Below are positions 30,592 through 42,010 of a DNA stretch of 64,000 bases, piece by piece. Position numbers and translations under genes: made by a program. The notes under the pieces were generated by a model, which saw only the letters and a list, made by a program, of their open reading frames with translations, searched no databases and was not told the DNA's origin. The stretch is taken from positions 14,879,592 to 14,943,591 of the forward strand of contig CM059623.1 in the NCBI GenBank assembly GCA_030435675.1, given 5' to 3'. Numbering within the stretch: the stretch's first letter is position 1; every line of letters starts with the position of its first letter. The stretch is from Steinernema hermaphroditum. Taxonomy: Eukaryota; Nematoda; Chromadorea; Rhabditida; Steinernematidae.

Positions 30592-31837
30592 TTATAGCTG
30601 TGATATACTCTTGTACGATGGATCTGACGTGGTCGTGTTGTAGCCTGCTTGTATACGCATCAGCAGGGTCATAACTGAGTCATCCTACCGAGGGTTTTGA
30701 GCATCGGAGCGACGGTGTCCATCTGTCCGAGGATATCGTCGCTGTAGAAGTTCCGCCAACTGTGCAACGCGTCATCATTTAGCGCTTTCTTCACCTGGGA
30801 CGTGCTGAATTCAAGTCTAGACAGGAGGATCGCTGGATTACGGTAGTCGGGCTACTCACGGATGGAGGCGAATCTCGGAGCCGACGAACTTCTCGTGGTG
30901 GAGCAAGTTGTCAGACCACGATTCGCCAAGGAACGCCGTGATTCGGCGGAGTTCTCCCTCGGGCCGAAGGATAAGTGTCTCGTAGCGGACAGGTAGACAG
31001 ACGTCTGGGCCTAAGCACTTGCAGTCTTTGTACATCTGAAATGTGGCGCGGGTTACGGTATAGGGCGTTTGCCGAGGCACCTTCTCGATCATCTTGTTCC
31101 AAGCCTTCAAACAGTCAACCGGCTTCCGCCAGTCGAATCCGACGACCGGCACCTTCCGCGAGATGATCGAGTGCACTATGGCCCTGCCGTCGCGGATCAT
31201 AAGCACGAAGCGCGCCCTGGGGAAGATCTCGCGCAGAAAAGGAAGGTGCTCGAAGGTCAGCGGATCCTTGTTACAGAGCCGCGGGGCCCAGTCGCCGTGC
31301 TTCGCGATCACTTCGAAAACGAAGGCGCCGGCGGCGTCGCGGAGAACGTCGTGTGTCACGCCTGCGTTCTCCAGCAGCTTCTGGTGGTACGGACCCGACT
31401 CCCAGTTGTGCACGATTTGGAGCAGGTTCGGAATGACGCGCGTTTCCTCGCCACTGAAATGCGAGGCGAATACTGTGCGAGAGTAGCCATAAAAGTGGCC
31501 AGTGACCATTCTGTACCTGTACCGTAACCAGAAAACCCGGAACCAGGTGCATCCCTAGTGGATACCGTACAACCTCGCACAATCTCACATATCCATGTTT
31601 TACAGTGATACTTTTAAGAGCGATAACATACCAACGAATGTTCGGATGCGCGTCCAGAAGCGCCCTCATCAGAGTCGTTCCAGAGCGAGGGACGCCGCCG
31701 ACGAAGATGAGCGGCGCCTCTCGAAACGGGACGCTCGAGGTGTCCACTCGCCAAAAGATCGAGACGAACGACAAAACGTAGAAGAGGGAGAGGAGGAGCG
31801 CGACGATGACGGTCGACCTCCGAAAAGATGGCGACAT
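30592..31837 (-). CDS. tpst: Tyrosylprotein sulfotransferase, copy 2 (intact)
   Basis: Exons 31837-31632, 31453-30860, 30816-30689 and 30644-30592, 326 residues. TPST transfers sulfate from PAPS to tyrosines of secreted and membrane proteins in the trans-Golgi; in worms it modifies cuticle collagens. It is a type II membrane protein: [10 protein letters not shown], then a hydrophobic anchor at residues 10-30. It has the 5'-phosphosulfate loop [21 protein letters not shown], the catalytic-region [10 protein letters not shown], the 3'-phosphate motif [22 protein letters not shown] and the C-terminal [12 protein letters not shown] (human form LGYDPYANPP). The phase pattern of all introns matches copy 1. 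Confidence 0.92.
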
Positions 31838-32251
31838 GATCCAAAAGTTGTTTATTTGTCAGGAACGGAGACAAAATTCTCGGCGACGGGCTGGTTTCCG
31901 TGGCGTCGGCCGGAGGAAAACATGCATTGCCAACGTCGCGCTACGGTTTCCTCAGCTTTGTTTGCGCACGAAGAATGAATATTAATGTCCGAGAAGAAAT
32001 CAAACACAGCCGATCGCTGGCACTCTGCGTGGAAAGTGATTGTGGAAAGGTCATCATAGTGCGTCTACTTCTGGAATTTACAGTATGCTAATAGGCTAAC
32101 GGCACTCCAGCTTATCGTGATATGAAGGCTCAGAGATGAATCAATTTGCACTATGTTCCGCGTGTCCATTCGCCGACTTCCATGGATACACAAATTTCCA
32201 AAAGAACTTTTTTTTATTCATGACCCTTTAACAACGACGACGTAACAACGA
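31838..32251. other. Intergenic spacer
   Basis: Upstream of the sulfotransferase and downstream of the WDR3 stop, both on the reverse strand. Nothing recognisable. Confidence 0.5.
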
Positions 32252-33774
32252 CTAGTGGCCGAAGCCAATATCAGTAAAAAGTTTCGAACTAGTCCGGTCC
32301 TGGATGTCTCTGAGAACCGTGCGGAGTGCCATGAGATTAAATCCGTACAAGCCTTTAATGCTCGACAGACCACCGACGGTAAATTGCTCCAGTTGATTGA
32401 GAATTTTCACAACTTCGAGAGAATTCTCTACTAGTGAATGGTGTACCCTGCAAAATTTAAAGGTAGATTATTGACGACTTTAGGAAAACATACTTGATAA
32501 GAAATAGGATGACTCGACAGGACAGTTCAGCTCGATATTCATTCCTCACGCAAATAGCTAAAGCGGTCAAGATATCTTTAGCGTACGAGAACGGAATCAT
32601 GAGCAAACTCTTTTCCAAGTGACTGAAACGAACATCGGTCAGTCCAGTTCGACAAGGAGGTAAATTACCTTGATTTCACCTTTCCAATAGTATCAATAAT
32701 AAAATATTCAATGGATTTTCCGACGTAAGACTGAAGAAGGGGATGGGCAACATGTTTGGAGTCGTCGATCTTGTTTACTGCATTGTCACGCATTATCTCC
32801 ACGGCTTCCATGACATTTTCGGCCTAAAACGCATCTTGTTTGACATGTCCAATGGTAGCCTCACATACAGATCGGACAGTGTCGATGGTTTTCTTCGCAG
32901 CCAATTCCACATCGCCGCTGCTTTCACCTGGGACGACATCATCTATTTCAACCAACTTCGTATTCCTGCTCACGCTCGACCTCTTCTTCCTCCTGGAGAA
33001 CGATGATCTCCTCGGTCTGCTCCCAGACTCTGATCGTCTTATCGTGGGAACAGGATAACTACAACAAGGATGTATGTAAACGACAGGATCACGCAGACAA
33101 GCCCACCATGCTCTTGGAATCGGGTGTTTGCACGAGGCTCCACACTAGGGATGCACCGGAACGAAAAAAAACCGGCACCGGAACCGGAACCGGAATTCCG
33201 GCGCGAAAAAAACCGGAACCGGAACCGGAACCGGAAACCGGAACCGGAACCGGCAGTACAGTGCACATAGAGAGTGTGACAATACTACTGCTTATTTTTT
33301 TTGGTAGCTTTTCGACGTTTTTTGACTCTTTTAAAGTTATGTTATGACATTCAAATTTCCTTTCCTATTCTACCCCTGAATATCTGATATTCGCTACTAG
33401 TTAGCTTCGCTATTTGTTAGCTCTGAAAAATGGTTTCTTTCAACCGAGTGACCATCGTTCGGATGGACAGGCGTGGAATACTAAAGTAGTCTATTTTCAA
33501 CCCTTGCTATCTGGCGCTTCCTTCTCCTAGCAAATTCGGCGTGACCGACATCGACTCGCCGAGGAGATTTCGTCGACTGATCTAAAATTGCGACGATGGC
33601 GATCAAAATGCCATCAACACGGATCAATCGGCCTCAACTCGTGCTGAAAGTGACCTGGTGCAGTCAAAAATTGATCCAAAACCGACGAAAGCACGCGACA
33701 CAAGTGAATTCAGGAGGTATTGACATTGAAAAATCAGGGTAGTCGCGACTAGTACAATGAAATTGCCTTAGGCT

Positions 33775-33850
33775 AGTGTGTATGCGTAGTTGAGGGGTTG
33801 TGGTCTTCCCTACCAGTTTACGTTCTTGGGTTCGACCCCCCACTTAGGCT
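33775..33850 (+). repeat. tRNA-like sequence inside the insertion
   Basis: Has a TAGTTGAGGGGTTGTGG A-box-like start and a GGGTTCGACCCCC B box, but no consistent cloverleaf. Confidence 0.3.
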
Positions 33851-34189
33851 CTTCCATTTTTTATTTGAAGCAGAGAAGGGCCAGTCTTTGCGTTCGTCTT
33901 TCTAAGATGTTCTTTATCTGTTGCACCAGAATTTATTTCGATCTGCAACTATCACTTAGAGAGGTTCCCTTGTGAGTTATTTCTCGTCTCAATTAAGGTT
34001 TCCTGAAACCAGGTAGCTTAATCCTTAATCTAAATTCATTCAACTGGCGCTAGTTCAATGGAAAACTTTTGGATTGCACTTCAAAATTGCTCCGACCTGT
34101 AAAAAATGTGAGAAACGCGCATTCTGAAATCTATTCCTGAGCGACACTTCTATATCACTGAAAGCGACGAGCGCATACTTCTGCGTGCG

Positions 34190-34257
34190 TTTGGCTCAAT
34201 CGGTAAGCTATCTGACTGCGATGCGCGGGTCGCGGGTTCGATCCCTGTCGGTGGCCA
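34190..34257 (+). repeat. tRNA-like sequence inside the insertion (second)
   Basis: A good D-arm (GGCTCAATCGGTAAGC) and B box (GGTTCGATCCC), but the anticodon stem does not pair. Probably a tRNA-derived relic. Confidence 0.4.
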
Positions 34258-36940
34258 TTCGATTTTTTCTTTCACAATAGGTTACAGTCAGTCGCGTCCG
34301 CGATTCGAAAAGTTCTATGCACCGGAACGAAAAAAAAACCGGCACCGGAACCGGAACCGGAACCGGAATTCCGGCGCAAAAAAAGCCGGAAAACCGGAAA
34401 AACCGGAACCGGAACCGGAACCGGGTGCATCCCTACTCCACACCTCTCCAGAATGGCGACTAAGCACTTGAATTCGCTCGAACTTCACAGCGTCCCATTG
34501 CTTGATCTTCCCATCCTTGCCAGCTGACCAGAAAAGGGCCTCTGTTTTATCGAACATTACGCAAGTCACGCTATAATCAGCATAGAATAAGAGATTTATG
34601 CGGGACGACACTTACGCTTCGTCGTGAGCGTGAAGAGATTTATGGCAGTCACCGAAATCAAGACCCCAGATTTTCACGCTTTTGTCTGTCGATCCAGTGA
34701 TCACCAGTTTGCTGTTCTATATCGTAGAATAGTAATACATATGGAATGGGTACGGAAACCTTACATGGGAGATGTCAATGCAAGTCACGGGGAGAGCGTG
34801 CCCGTACAGAGTGCTCAAATGCTTTAGGCTGTCCATGAAATACACACGAGCAGTGTTGTCCAACAGTCCAACGGTAATGAACTTCCCATCGGGACTAATT
34901 TGGAGACATGTTCCCTCGTCCGGCAGCAGTAACTCCCGCTTCTTAACAATGGTTAGCTGTTTCTGATCGCGAACGGTTACGAGGTCAAACGCCCAAAAAG
35001 CGACCTTCTTATCAGCACTGACTGAGGCGAATCCTTTCTAAAGGAACAGGATATATCAGCATATGATAAATGCGGTACTACCTTATCAGGATACGGAACC
35101 ATGCCGTAGATAGCCGTTTCATGGGCATCAGTAAACGTGTCCAAGAGAACATTAGTAGCTATATCGAACAGAAAGATGTTCCCCGACTGAAATTCTTGCA
35201 TTTGAGGAATACTGATTGCTTTCCAAAGCTAACCTTCGTTCCCAGTAGTAGATGACGATCGCCCGTGACAAACAACGCTGCTGTGATGTCCTTCATCTCA
35301 GGGGCCGAAAGTGTTTGTGTTGCTTTGAAACTATGAAGGTTCCATACGATGGCGCTTTCGGACGAACCAGAAGCGAAAGCGGCACCTGTGGACGACATGC
35401 ACATGGCGCGAACGTCTGTTCGATGGCCATTCTTATCAAGGTTAACAACGTCATGAACCGAGAAATCGTTTCCTTTCTGCTCAATGGAAAGGCCGTGTAC
35501 GGTGTTGTTGGTGTGTAAAGCGAATAACTAAACAACAACTGATTCAAGCAAATAGTCAACTCACGAAGCACTTACTCTGTAGGACACCAAGTCGGAACCA
35601 TCGGTAGCAGAAAAGGAACCAGGGCAGAACTCAATCCACTTGACCTTAGACCTGTCTGAAGTTTCGTATCCAGCAATGCGGGAAAGTAGCAGCATTACGT
35701 CCTTTGATACTTTCTCAACGATATCATCGACGCTGAACAGGTCATTATTTTTGTTCTGTCTGTTGAAAGTGAAACCTCACTTTTCATTAGCTTCTTCCGC
35801 CTTGCGCTTAGCGGACCGTTTGACTTTCTGGAACATGCGACGTTCGGCTTCCTGTTCGTCATATACACGGAAGATGTCAACCATCTGTCCGCCCACACAA
35901 CACAACAGTTTGCCGTCCGTCGACCAACTCATTTGCAGCGCACGTCCTGTAGCTTGACGCAGAAGAGAACCCCTGCTTTTGCACGCGACAATAGACTAAG
36001 TCATATGCGAAAATATCGCAGGGAATGGATGAAGCATACATTTTCCTGATTGTCGCTTGCAGTCACCTGCTCTCCTGCAAAGAGGCCCCTTTTGGTGGGA
36101 TCCACTGTCAGCTCTTCCTCTTTGGCTTTTACGATGCGGTTAAGCCACACAAGCTCGAAAACACGGAGCTCAATCTCAGCGCATCCGATCACGAGAAGTC
36201 GATCATTTCTAAGGAGCGCAAAGGAATACACCTAAAGCATACAACCATGAAAAATAATTGATTTCGTGCTAGCAGACCTGAGATCGACAGTCTGTTAATG
36301 TGTAAAAGCACGACTGCGTCGAAATACTCCAAAATTTTACGAAGGTATCCTTTGAAGAAGAAATCACATATTCGTCGTCCTGAGTGAATTGCAGCTGGGT
36401 GACTGAAGCCTTATGTCCGTTAAGCCGGAACATTCCGCTTTCGCTCACGACGTCCCAAAGAATAATAGTACCATCCTGAACAATCATTTAAGACCGCACG
36501 ATCATCGCAGTAACTACCTTTCCACCAGAGGCTAGCGTAAGTCCATCATTGCTGAATTGCAGACAGTTGACTCCGGTCTTGTGACCAGAAAATACTACCT
36601 CCTCGTGGTCTTCTAAACTCGAATGCTTAATTCATTTCAAATTCAATTCATAAGGACGCAGCTCACCATTCTCACGTCGAACTAGCCGAATTTCTCCATC
36701 ATCATAGCCAACGGCAATCGTGTGTTTGTCTGCGGAGAGTTTAATGGCCGTCACCATCTTGGTGCTTCCTTCGATTTGTCCAACCCGTTCACCGGTCCGA
36801 ACATTCAAGAAATTTACGTTCTCTGCGGCAACAACAGCAAACACGTCCTTGCTGACAGATTGTATCGCGCCATTTTGAGATCCTACAATGTTGCAAGTGG
36901 CGTCGTATTTGTACCGTAAGTACTGTTTCGTTAGACCCAT

Positions 36941-37916
36941 TTAAATCTGTAAGTAATTTTGATTAATTGACAGGAAGAAGCAGCCTGTAAACACGATATG
37001 AAATGAAACGCTTTGCAACAGTACGTAGATTGCATTTAACCACACGCATGATTAAAAGCCAAGGTCGCTTAAATAGTTGCTCACAAGCACACACAAGGTC
37101 GTTTCAAAAATAACGTAAAAAACGGGGATTAAGATGGAAACAACTCGGAACGGTGGGGGGTTACTACTGCAAAAGCTTGTTTGTACTGCGTTACGGCAAA
37201 TTCAGCTTCGCCCATCCCCTGTCGAACTCATCCCTCTTCTCCCCTAACCGCCTCTTCCTACACACTAAAGGGCCAGTTATAGTTGCGGAAACAGTTTCCG
37301 CCATTATAAAAACTGTTTCCGGAAACTGTTCCCGCAACTATAACTGGCCCTTAACAGGTGTCGTTTAGTTCGACGAAGGCAAGATATAAACTTCCTTAAA
37401 CTACTCCTAGCAACAGTTTAACTCCCAAAAACGGTGACTACCACGCGAACTATATATCACGCTAGATCTATCATCCTTTGCGTGCTCATATACACTAACA
37501 CTGTACTGCCTCTGCAGTACTCCTAGTGTCGAACGTTCGGTCCATTTTGCGTCTCGCAACGATAATTTGACACGCGCTTTTCATGCGTTGAATTTACAGC
37601 GGGATATGCTCAAAATCCTACTAACTCGTTCGTTTTCATTTGTGGGGCGATTTCGCTGACAGATGGTCTGCCGCCTGGTTCGACTGCCGGCATGCTTTCC
37701 TCGCTGTCAGCGACCACAAGAGCACTTAACTCGATTCCGATCCGATGTTCATGATATAAACAACGAACATACAAAGACCGAAGTTCCGCAGATGTCACTT
37801 GCAGTTGGCAAACACGAGGATTACATTGAGATTCCCTGAAATCCCCAACAGGCCAAAGTACAAATCTCCGATGTCGATGTTGTTGGTTTTCAAAGTACAG
37901 TTCAATCATACAATCA
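36941..37916. other. Intergenic region with a hairpin MITE
   Basis: Lies between the WDR3 start and the srsx copy C stop. Contains the palindromic element at 37268-37354. No gene recognised. Confidence 0.55.
37268..37354. mobile_element. Palindromic MITE
   Basis: Two arms of about 33 bp (AAGGGCCAGTTATAGTTGCG and its complement, one mismatch) around a loop of roughly 20 bp. Flanking TAA/TTAA-like bases could be the target duplication, but this is uncertain. Confidence 0.75.
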
Positions 37917-39204
37917 TTACAATGCAGAACCTCCATTATTATTAGTAGAACTTGTCTTCGAAAACAGCACCTTGTTAGACTGAAGAGCCTGCTTCAAACA
38001 CGGACATATCGCCGCAAGCTGTTCCTTGAACACCTGGCGATATTCTGAGTTCCTCCAGAAATAGACGTAGTAGTTGGCCGAATAGCCGGAGATCACGGGA
38101 ATCACCACCAGTTCGGACGAAGCAACGAACCACGGGTGATCGAGGAGCTCGGGAAAGGCGTAGTAGAGAAAAGCGATCGCTTGGGTGAGGAACCACGTAC
38201 AGCAGATGACCACGATTATGACGGAGACGGTGCGCATTGCTTTCTGTTGCAGAAGGAAGAAGTTCTTCGCTTGCTGGTCGTGACTAGATGTCGAGAATGA
38301 CCTTGCTAAAGGGAACGGACTAGGATGGGCTGGGCTAGGTGATAGGGCGCACCTCTGAACCTGATCGTGATTATAACGGCGATGTAGGTCACCACGACAA
38401 CCACATTGATCGCTACGGTGAGCTTTGACCACCAGAAGGCCACGTCGTCCGGGATCGAACTCGGCGGATTGCATCCGTTGACAGGAAGGTCGTTTGTGGT
38501 GAAGTAGGCCCATGGAACGAATATAGCGTTGACTGCGACACCAGGCAGCAGTGTAAGCAATATCCACTTCTTGGCACTGATTAGCCGGTACCTAAAACAT
38601 GATGTTAGCCCCCATCTCTGGTCACCAGCGAGATTAAATACCACACGCATCGGCTGGGGAGAATGCTGAATACGCTTCTCCGGCGTGTATACTGTAGGTG
38701 CCCAGCCGTCTGGACCCAGTATTCTCTTTGTGACGCTTATTTACCTTCCCACATCACCATTCACCCCAACCGATCCGTGTGGTATTCCTTCTACAGACCA
38801 TAATCAGGTGGTTTTGGTTGGAAAATAGGTTAATTGAACCACTTGACCTATGTGCATCTATCAACATACCTAGTAGGAATAGCGACAGCCAATAATCGAT
38901 CGACAGCTACCGACAGCACAGTTACTATCTGCATATTCAACGTGAAGAAAAAGAGCCAAATGGTTTGAAAGCACTGTTTTGTCGTGATGACCACCTCAAA
39001 GATGAAAACAAGCGCTTGGAAATATTCGAATACAATGGCTATAGTATCGTATAAGGCGATGAGAGCGATCAGCAGATAGCATTTGGAACGAAGATTCTTC
39101 TTTCGGGCTACGGCGACGAGAATGTTGACATTGCCGAAAAGGCCAAAGATGCCGATAGCCAGTTCGGTATAGGAGGCAGCTCGAGCCGCCGTACTTGTGG
39201 GCAT
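37917..39204 (-). CDS. Serpentine chemoreceptor, srsx class (copy C)
   Basis: Exons 39204-38870, 38591-38353 and 38305-37917, 320 residues. Intron positions and phases are identical to copies A and B, and exon 2 is again 239 bp. Landmarks are GLFGNVNILVAVARKKNLRS, TTKQCF, DRLLAVAIP, RYRLISAKKW, CNPPSSIP and NYYVYFWRNSEYRQVFKEQL. It is clearly more diverged than the A/B pair, so it is the older paralogue. The cytoplasmic tail ends in an Asn-rich STNNNGGSAL. Confidence 0.87.
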
Positions 39205-39780
39205 GTCTGTGGAATAGGCAAGTACTTAAAACGATAACTTATGCTAATGGACAGTTGTGAAAGAACTTTTAATGGTTGTGGTTAGTATGACATTTAATGC
39301 TGAACCTATTCATCGATTAGAGCAGATGGTTTTATACATTACGTCATAATTATTACTTTATAGACATTGCAGGTGAGCGACGGTTTAGGCGAATGTCATA
39401 TTCCAGCGTTGACCTACTTATGGACTGATATAAAAGCAAAAAACATTGGAGAACAATAACTTATTGTTCTGTGAAAAATTTGACATAAACACAAAGGTGA
39501 GCCTACGAAAAGTTAGGAATTTCAAGGAATCTCAATGTAGCCCTCGTGTTTGAGGTCGGAACCTGAGAGCTACGGTCTGTGTCTGTTCGTTGTTGTTTTC
39601 AGTCCCCCATATGTAAATGGAGAACCGACGGGTACCTTCGTGTGTTTTCCATGAGACGTTTCAGACACCAGACAAATTATGGACATGGGCCGGTGTTGAA
39701 CCGACCGCGACCGATTACAAATCAGACACGTTCACACTCATCCACATAGAGAAGGACCGGTTCACCACTATGTCTTCGGC

Positions 39781-39915
39781 ACTGACAAGGGAACCACCCA
39801 AAGTGATACGCGTCGATTTGGCTGTGGTGTGGTAGAACGGATAGAGGGTGGGCTGGGGAGTCAAACGCACATAAACTCCGCTGCTTGAAACTAAGGCATG
39901 TACCCTAAACATGGC
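39781..39915 (+). repeat. Dispersed repeat, partner of 56520-56665
   Basis: Matches the reverse complement of 56520-56665, for example GACAAGGGAACC and GTCAAACGCACATAAACTC, with scattered differences. The 56.5-kb copy has an extra inverted arm. Confidence 0.7.
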
Positions 39916-39979
39916 CACGAAGTTGCAAAAATTCACAGCACTCGATACTAGTACGACCACAATGGCAAAGAACAGCATT

Positions 39980-40056
39980 GACTGTGTGGTCGAGTGGTAG
40001 AGATTTCGGTTGCTAATACAATAGAAAGGTCGGGTTCGAACCCCTGCCTGTTCGAC
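39980..40056 (+). repeat. tRNA-Ser-like relic
   Basis: GTGTGGTCGAGTGGTAGAG resembles a Ser-type D-arm, with GCTAAT at the anticodon position and a GGTTCGAACCCC B box. The long variable arm of a real serine tRNA is missing. Confidence 0.4.
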
Positions 40057-40064
40057 ATTTTCTA

Positions 40065-40616
40065 TTGGTCTTCAGTCAACATCCCTCACATGTTTTGCGC
40101 TTTACTGTGACTAAAAAACTCAACGACGAAGAGATTGTACTTTGCAAGAGACTTATCGAAACCGGGCGCCTTACCCAGTTGTGCATTAAAAGTGAGGCAT
40201 TTTCGGAAGGAGTGGATATGATGAAGCTATCACTTACTCAACCTCAGTTCAAGTCTCTGCACCTTATGGATGATGGTCATCTTGAAGAAATTTTAGTATT
40301 CTGGTCCTAGAATAAGGACGTACTTCGAGGAAAAGATTTGGATTTAAAAACCCCAAATAATGTGGAATTCTTGAAAGAAAAACTGGAGCTTCGTCCTCAA
40401 GAAGAATTCGAACCGATCGGCAGGCACCACATCTACTTTCCGCACACCCTCTTTGACGAACCATCGCACCCTTACAAGGTGAAGCTGAAGTACGGTGGCG
40501 ACGATGAAGACAGCCACAGTGAGTATGTGTTTTTCGACTGTGTGGAACGGAAACCCAACGAGAGTGACATGAGTTGCCTCGCGTGGACGCCACGCATTGG
40601 AATTTTATTCACATAA
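40065..40616 (+). pseudogene. Unrecognised protein fragment with in-frame stop
   Basis: One reading frame spans 552 bp but is broken by TAG at 40308-40310 (ILVFWS, stop, NKDVLRGKDLDLKTPNN). The two halves read as one coding sequence: TQLCIKSEAFSEGVDMM, FKSLHLMDDGHLEEIL, then HHIYFPHTLFDEPSHPYKV. The style (short amphipathic repeats before an acidic tail) resembles C-terminal halves of nematode F-box-associated proteins, without a firm match. No start domain is present. Confidence 0.5.
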
Positions 40617-42010
40617 ATCGATGTTTCAGTTAGGCTGTGCTTTGTTAATAAATCTGTAATACAAGATATAAGGAGTTTTATTGCTACGAACAGCCGTTCT
40701 TGTTCTCCTATGTTACGCAATCGATGTTCTATACGCAATGGAACGTTCGCCAAAAGCAATGTTGTGTGTCTTCGAACGGAGAAGAGCAAGGCCAAGCCAA
40801 TGTGCAATCTCAAGCAGCAATCTGGCTGCTGATTTCTCTCTGCTTTGTTGGCTTTTTTATGGCTCTAGCACCTTAGGATGATCTGGATCTTCTATTTAGA
40901 TTTCCTTTTTGACCACCGTGTACAATAAAATTTCAAACGAGTGACATTTGTGCCTATGACAACCACTACCCAAGTCGGTGGTCCGATTCCTTCCATTTCG
41001 ACAACTCTAATCTCCGGTCTCTTGGAACTGATCCTCTATTCATCCGTCCCTTCGAAACCGCTGGTATTGGCCTCTGTTGTGTTTGGCTGTTCTGAAAACA
41101 CAGATCTATTCATCTTTTCGGCGTCTGCGAATTGAATTATTGCATTTCATTATAATAGAAGAAACAAAGCGAAATGCGGGATGATTGGAAAAACATCTGC
41201 GAAGACCGTAGAACGAATCGCCGGATTTGGTCGACGGTCGTTTTTCCGTGGTCAGGGATTGATGTGATTGGAGGGACTGATGAACAGACGACCCTTGACC
41301 AAGAGACCAGAGACCAGAGGTCGATCGAAAACGAATCGGGCTAACACTACAGCTGCTTGTCGTCAAGATCAATGTGGAAACCGAACGGGAGCTAATTTTT
41401 AAAGGTTCTGTAACTCTCTGGGCTCAAGGAAACGAAGAGAACAGTAATAGGCAGCTCTAACAAGACGGCCACGGAGCGAAGAAGATCCTGAAGTGGTGTG
41501 CCAATCTTCGGGGGAAAAAGTTTGGCCGTAAAACTCACTGGATATGAACTCACTTGATTTCACAATCTAGGACATTATGAAGCAAAAAGCCTGCACTATC
41601 AGGTACTAGTCCATCGAGTCCTTGAAGCGTACTCTGGAGAAAATTTTTGGAGAAATCACATCAGAACTCGTCGCGGCAATTTTGACAAATTTCCGAAAGT
41701 GTTTTGACGCCTGTATCAAAGCTAGAGGAGGCCATTTCGAGGATGTTTGATGGCATTTTGTGCAGAATTCTCCCCTCTTTCCAATGAAAAGACTCATTTT
41801 GTTCGTTATGGAAAATTTATGATAGTTGTACCGATTGACATATGGATAACTGGATGACCCAGTATTGAAGACCCCTTCAGGAGGCATGACCTGGTTCAAC
41901 ATCGTGGTTAAACAGAGCGCCCAGGAGCTGCTTATTCTGTTCTATGTGGGTCAACTTTATTATGTACAAATTTATGACAAATAAATACACTTTAGCGTAT
42001 ATATATCTCT
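40617..42010. other. Intergenic region
   Basis: No gene, RNA or clear repeat recognised over about 1.4 kb; open frames on both strands look random. Confidence 0.5.

Larger units (their letters stand above)
24636..31783. repeat. Tandem segmental duplication, two 3.5-3.6-kb units
   Basis: Unit 1 is 24636-28239 and unit 2 is 28243-31783. Start codons of the coiled-coil genes are exactly 3607 bp apart. Unit 1 ends in the middle of the sulfotransferase 5' coding sequence, where GACAAAACGTAGAA is joined to the start of unit 2; unit 2 continues into the intact 5' end. Confidence 0.9.
33138..34443. mobile_element. hAT-like insertion in WDR3 exon 11
   Basis: The element spans 33146-34435, starting TAGGGATGCACC and ending GGTGCATCCCTA. 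The 8-bp direct repeat CTCCACAC flanks it at 33138-33145 and 34436-34443. Both 110-130-bp ends are rich in CCGGAACCGG and resemble each other, as if two small elements flank a unique 1-kb centre. The centre has tRNA-like boxes near 33775-33850 and 34190-34257 and no transposase frame. Removing it and one repeat restores an open WDR3 reading frame. Confidence 0.85.
32252..36940 (-). pseudogene. WDR3: WDR3/UTP12 WD-repeat ribosome-biogenesis protein, interrupted by a mobile element
   Basis: Fifteen exons: 36940-36667, 36612-36518, 36475-36278, 36231-36040, 35995-35781, 35732-35576, 35527-35234, 35186-35082, 35037-34765, 34716-34616, 34570-34436 continued at 33137-33107, 33058-32869, 32823-32669, 32622-32494 and 32447-32252 (about 900 residues; human WDR3 has 943). 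It opens MGLTKQYLRYKYDATCNIVG, has WD repeats ([34 protein letters not shown]) and a Utp12 C-domain (IPFSYAKDILTAL). WDR3 is a UTP-B subunit for 18S rRNA maturation in the nucleolus. Two defects: a 1,290-bp element with target duplication splits exon 11, and exon 12 needs a frameshift or an unusually short 31-bp intron (32943-32973). Because the gene should be essential, splicing around the insertion or an intact allele elsewhere is likely. Confidence 0.85.
39205..40064. other. Intergenic region with dispersed repeats
   Basis: Holds a repeat at 39781-39915 shared with 56520-56665, and a Ser-tRNA-like relic at 39980-40056. No gene recognised. Confidence 0.55.

Noticed and set aside
27531..31527. 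Long open frames (about 150 residues) on the + strand opposite both sulfotransferase copies
   Set aside because: They are antisense shadows of a GC-rich conserved coding exon, cross the splice sites and have no recognisable domains.
33003..33347. Open frames rich in Gly-Thr or Pro-Glu repeats
   Set aside because: They are translations of the CCGGAACCGG repeat at the end of a mobile element.
35760..35780. A 21-bp intron or a read-through TGA in WDR3 between exons 5 and 6
   Set aside because: A normal 48-bp intron (35733-35780) with acceptor CTGTTCAG keeps the frame into VDDIVEKVSKDV, so no special explanation is needed.
40681..40881. Hydrophobic 66-residue frame as a secreted peptide
   Set aside because: It starts at a non-ATG codon and shows no conservation or promoter context.
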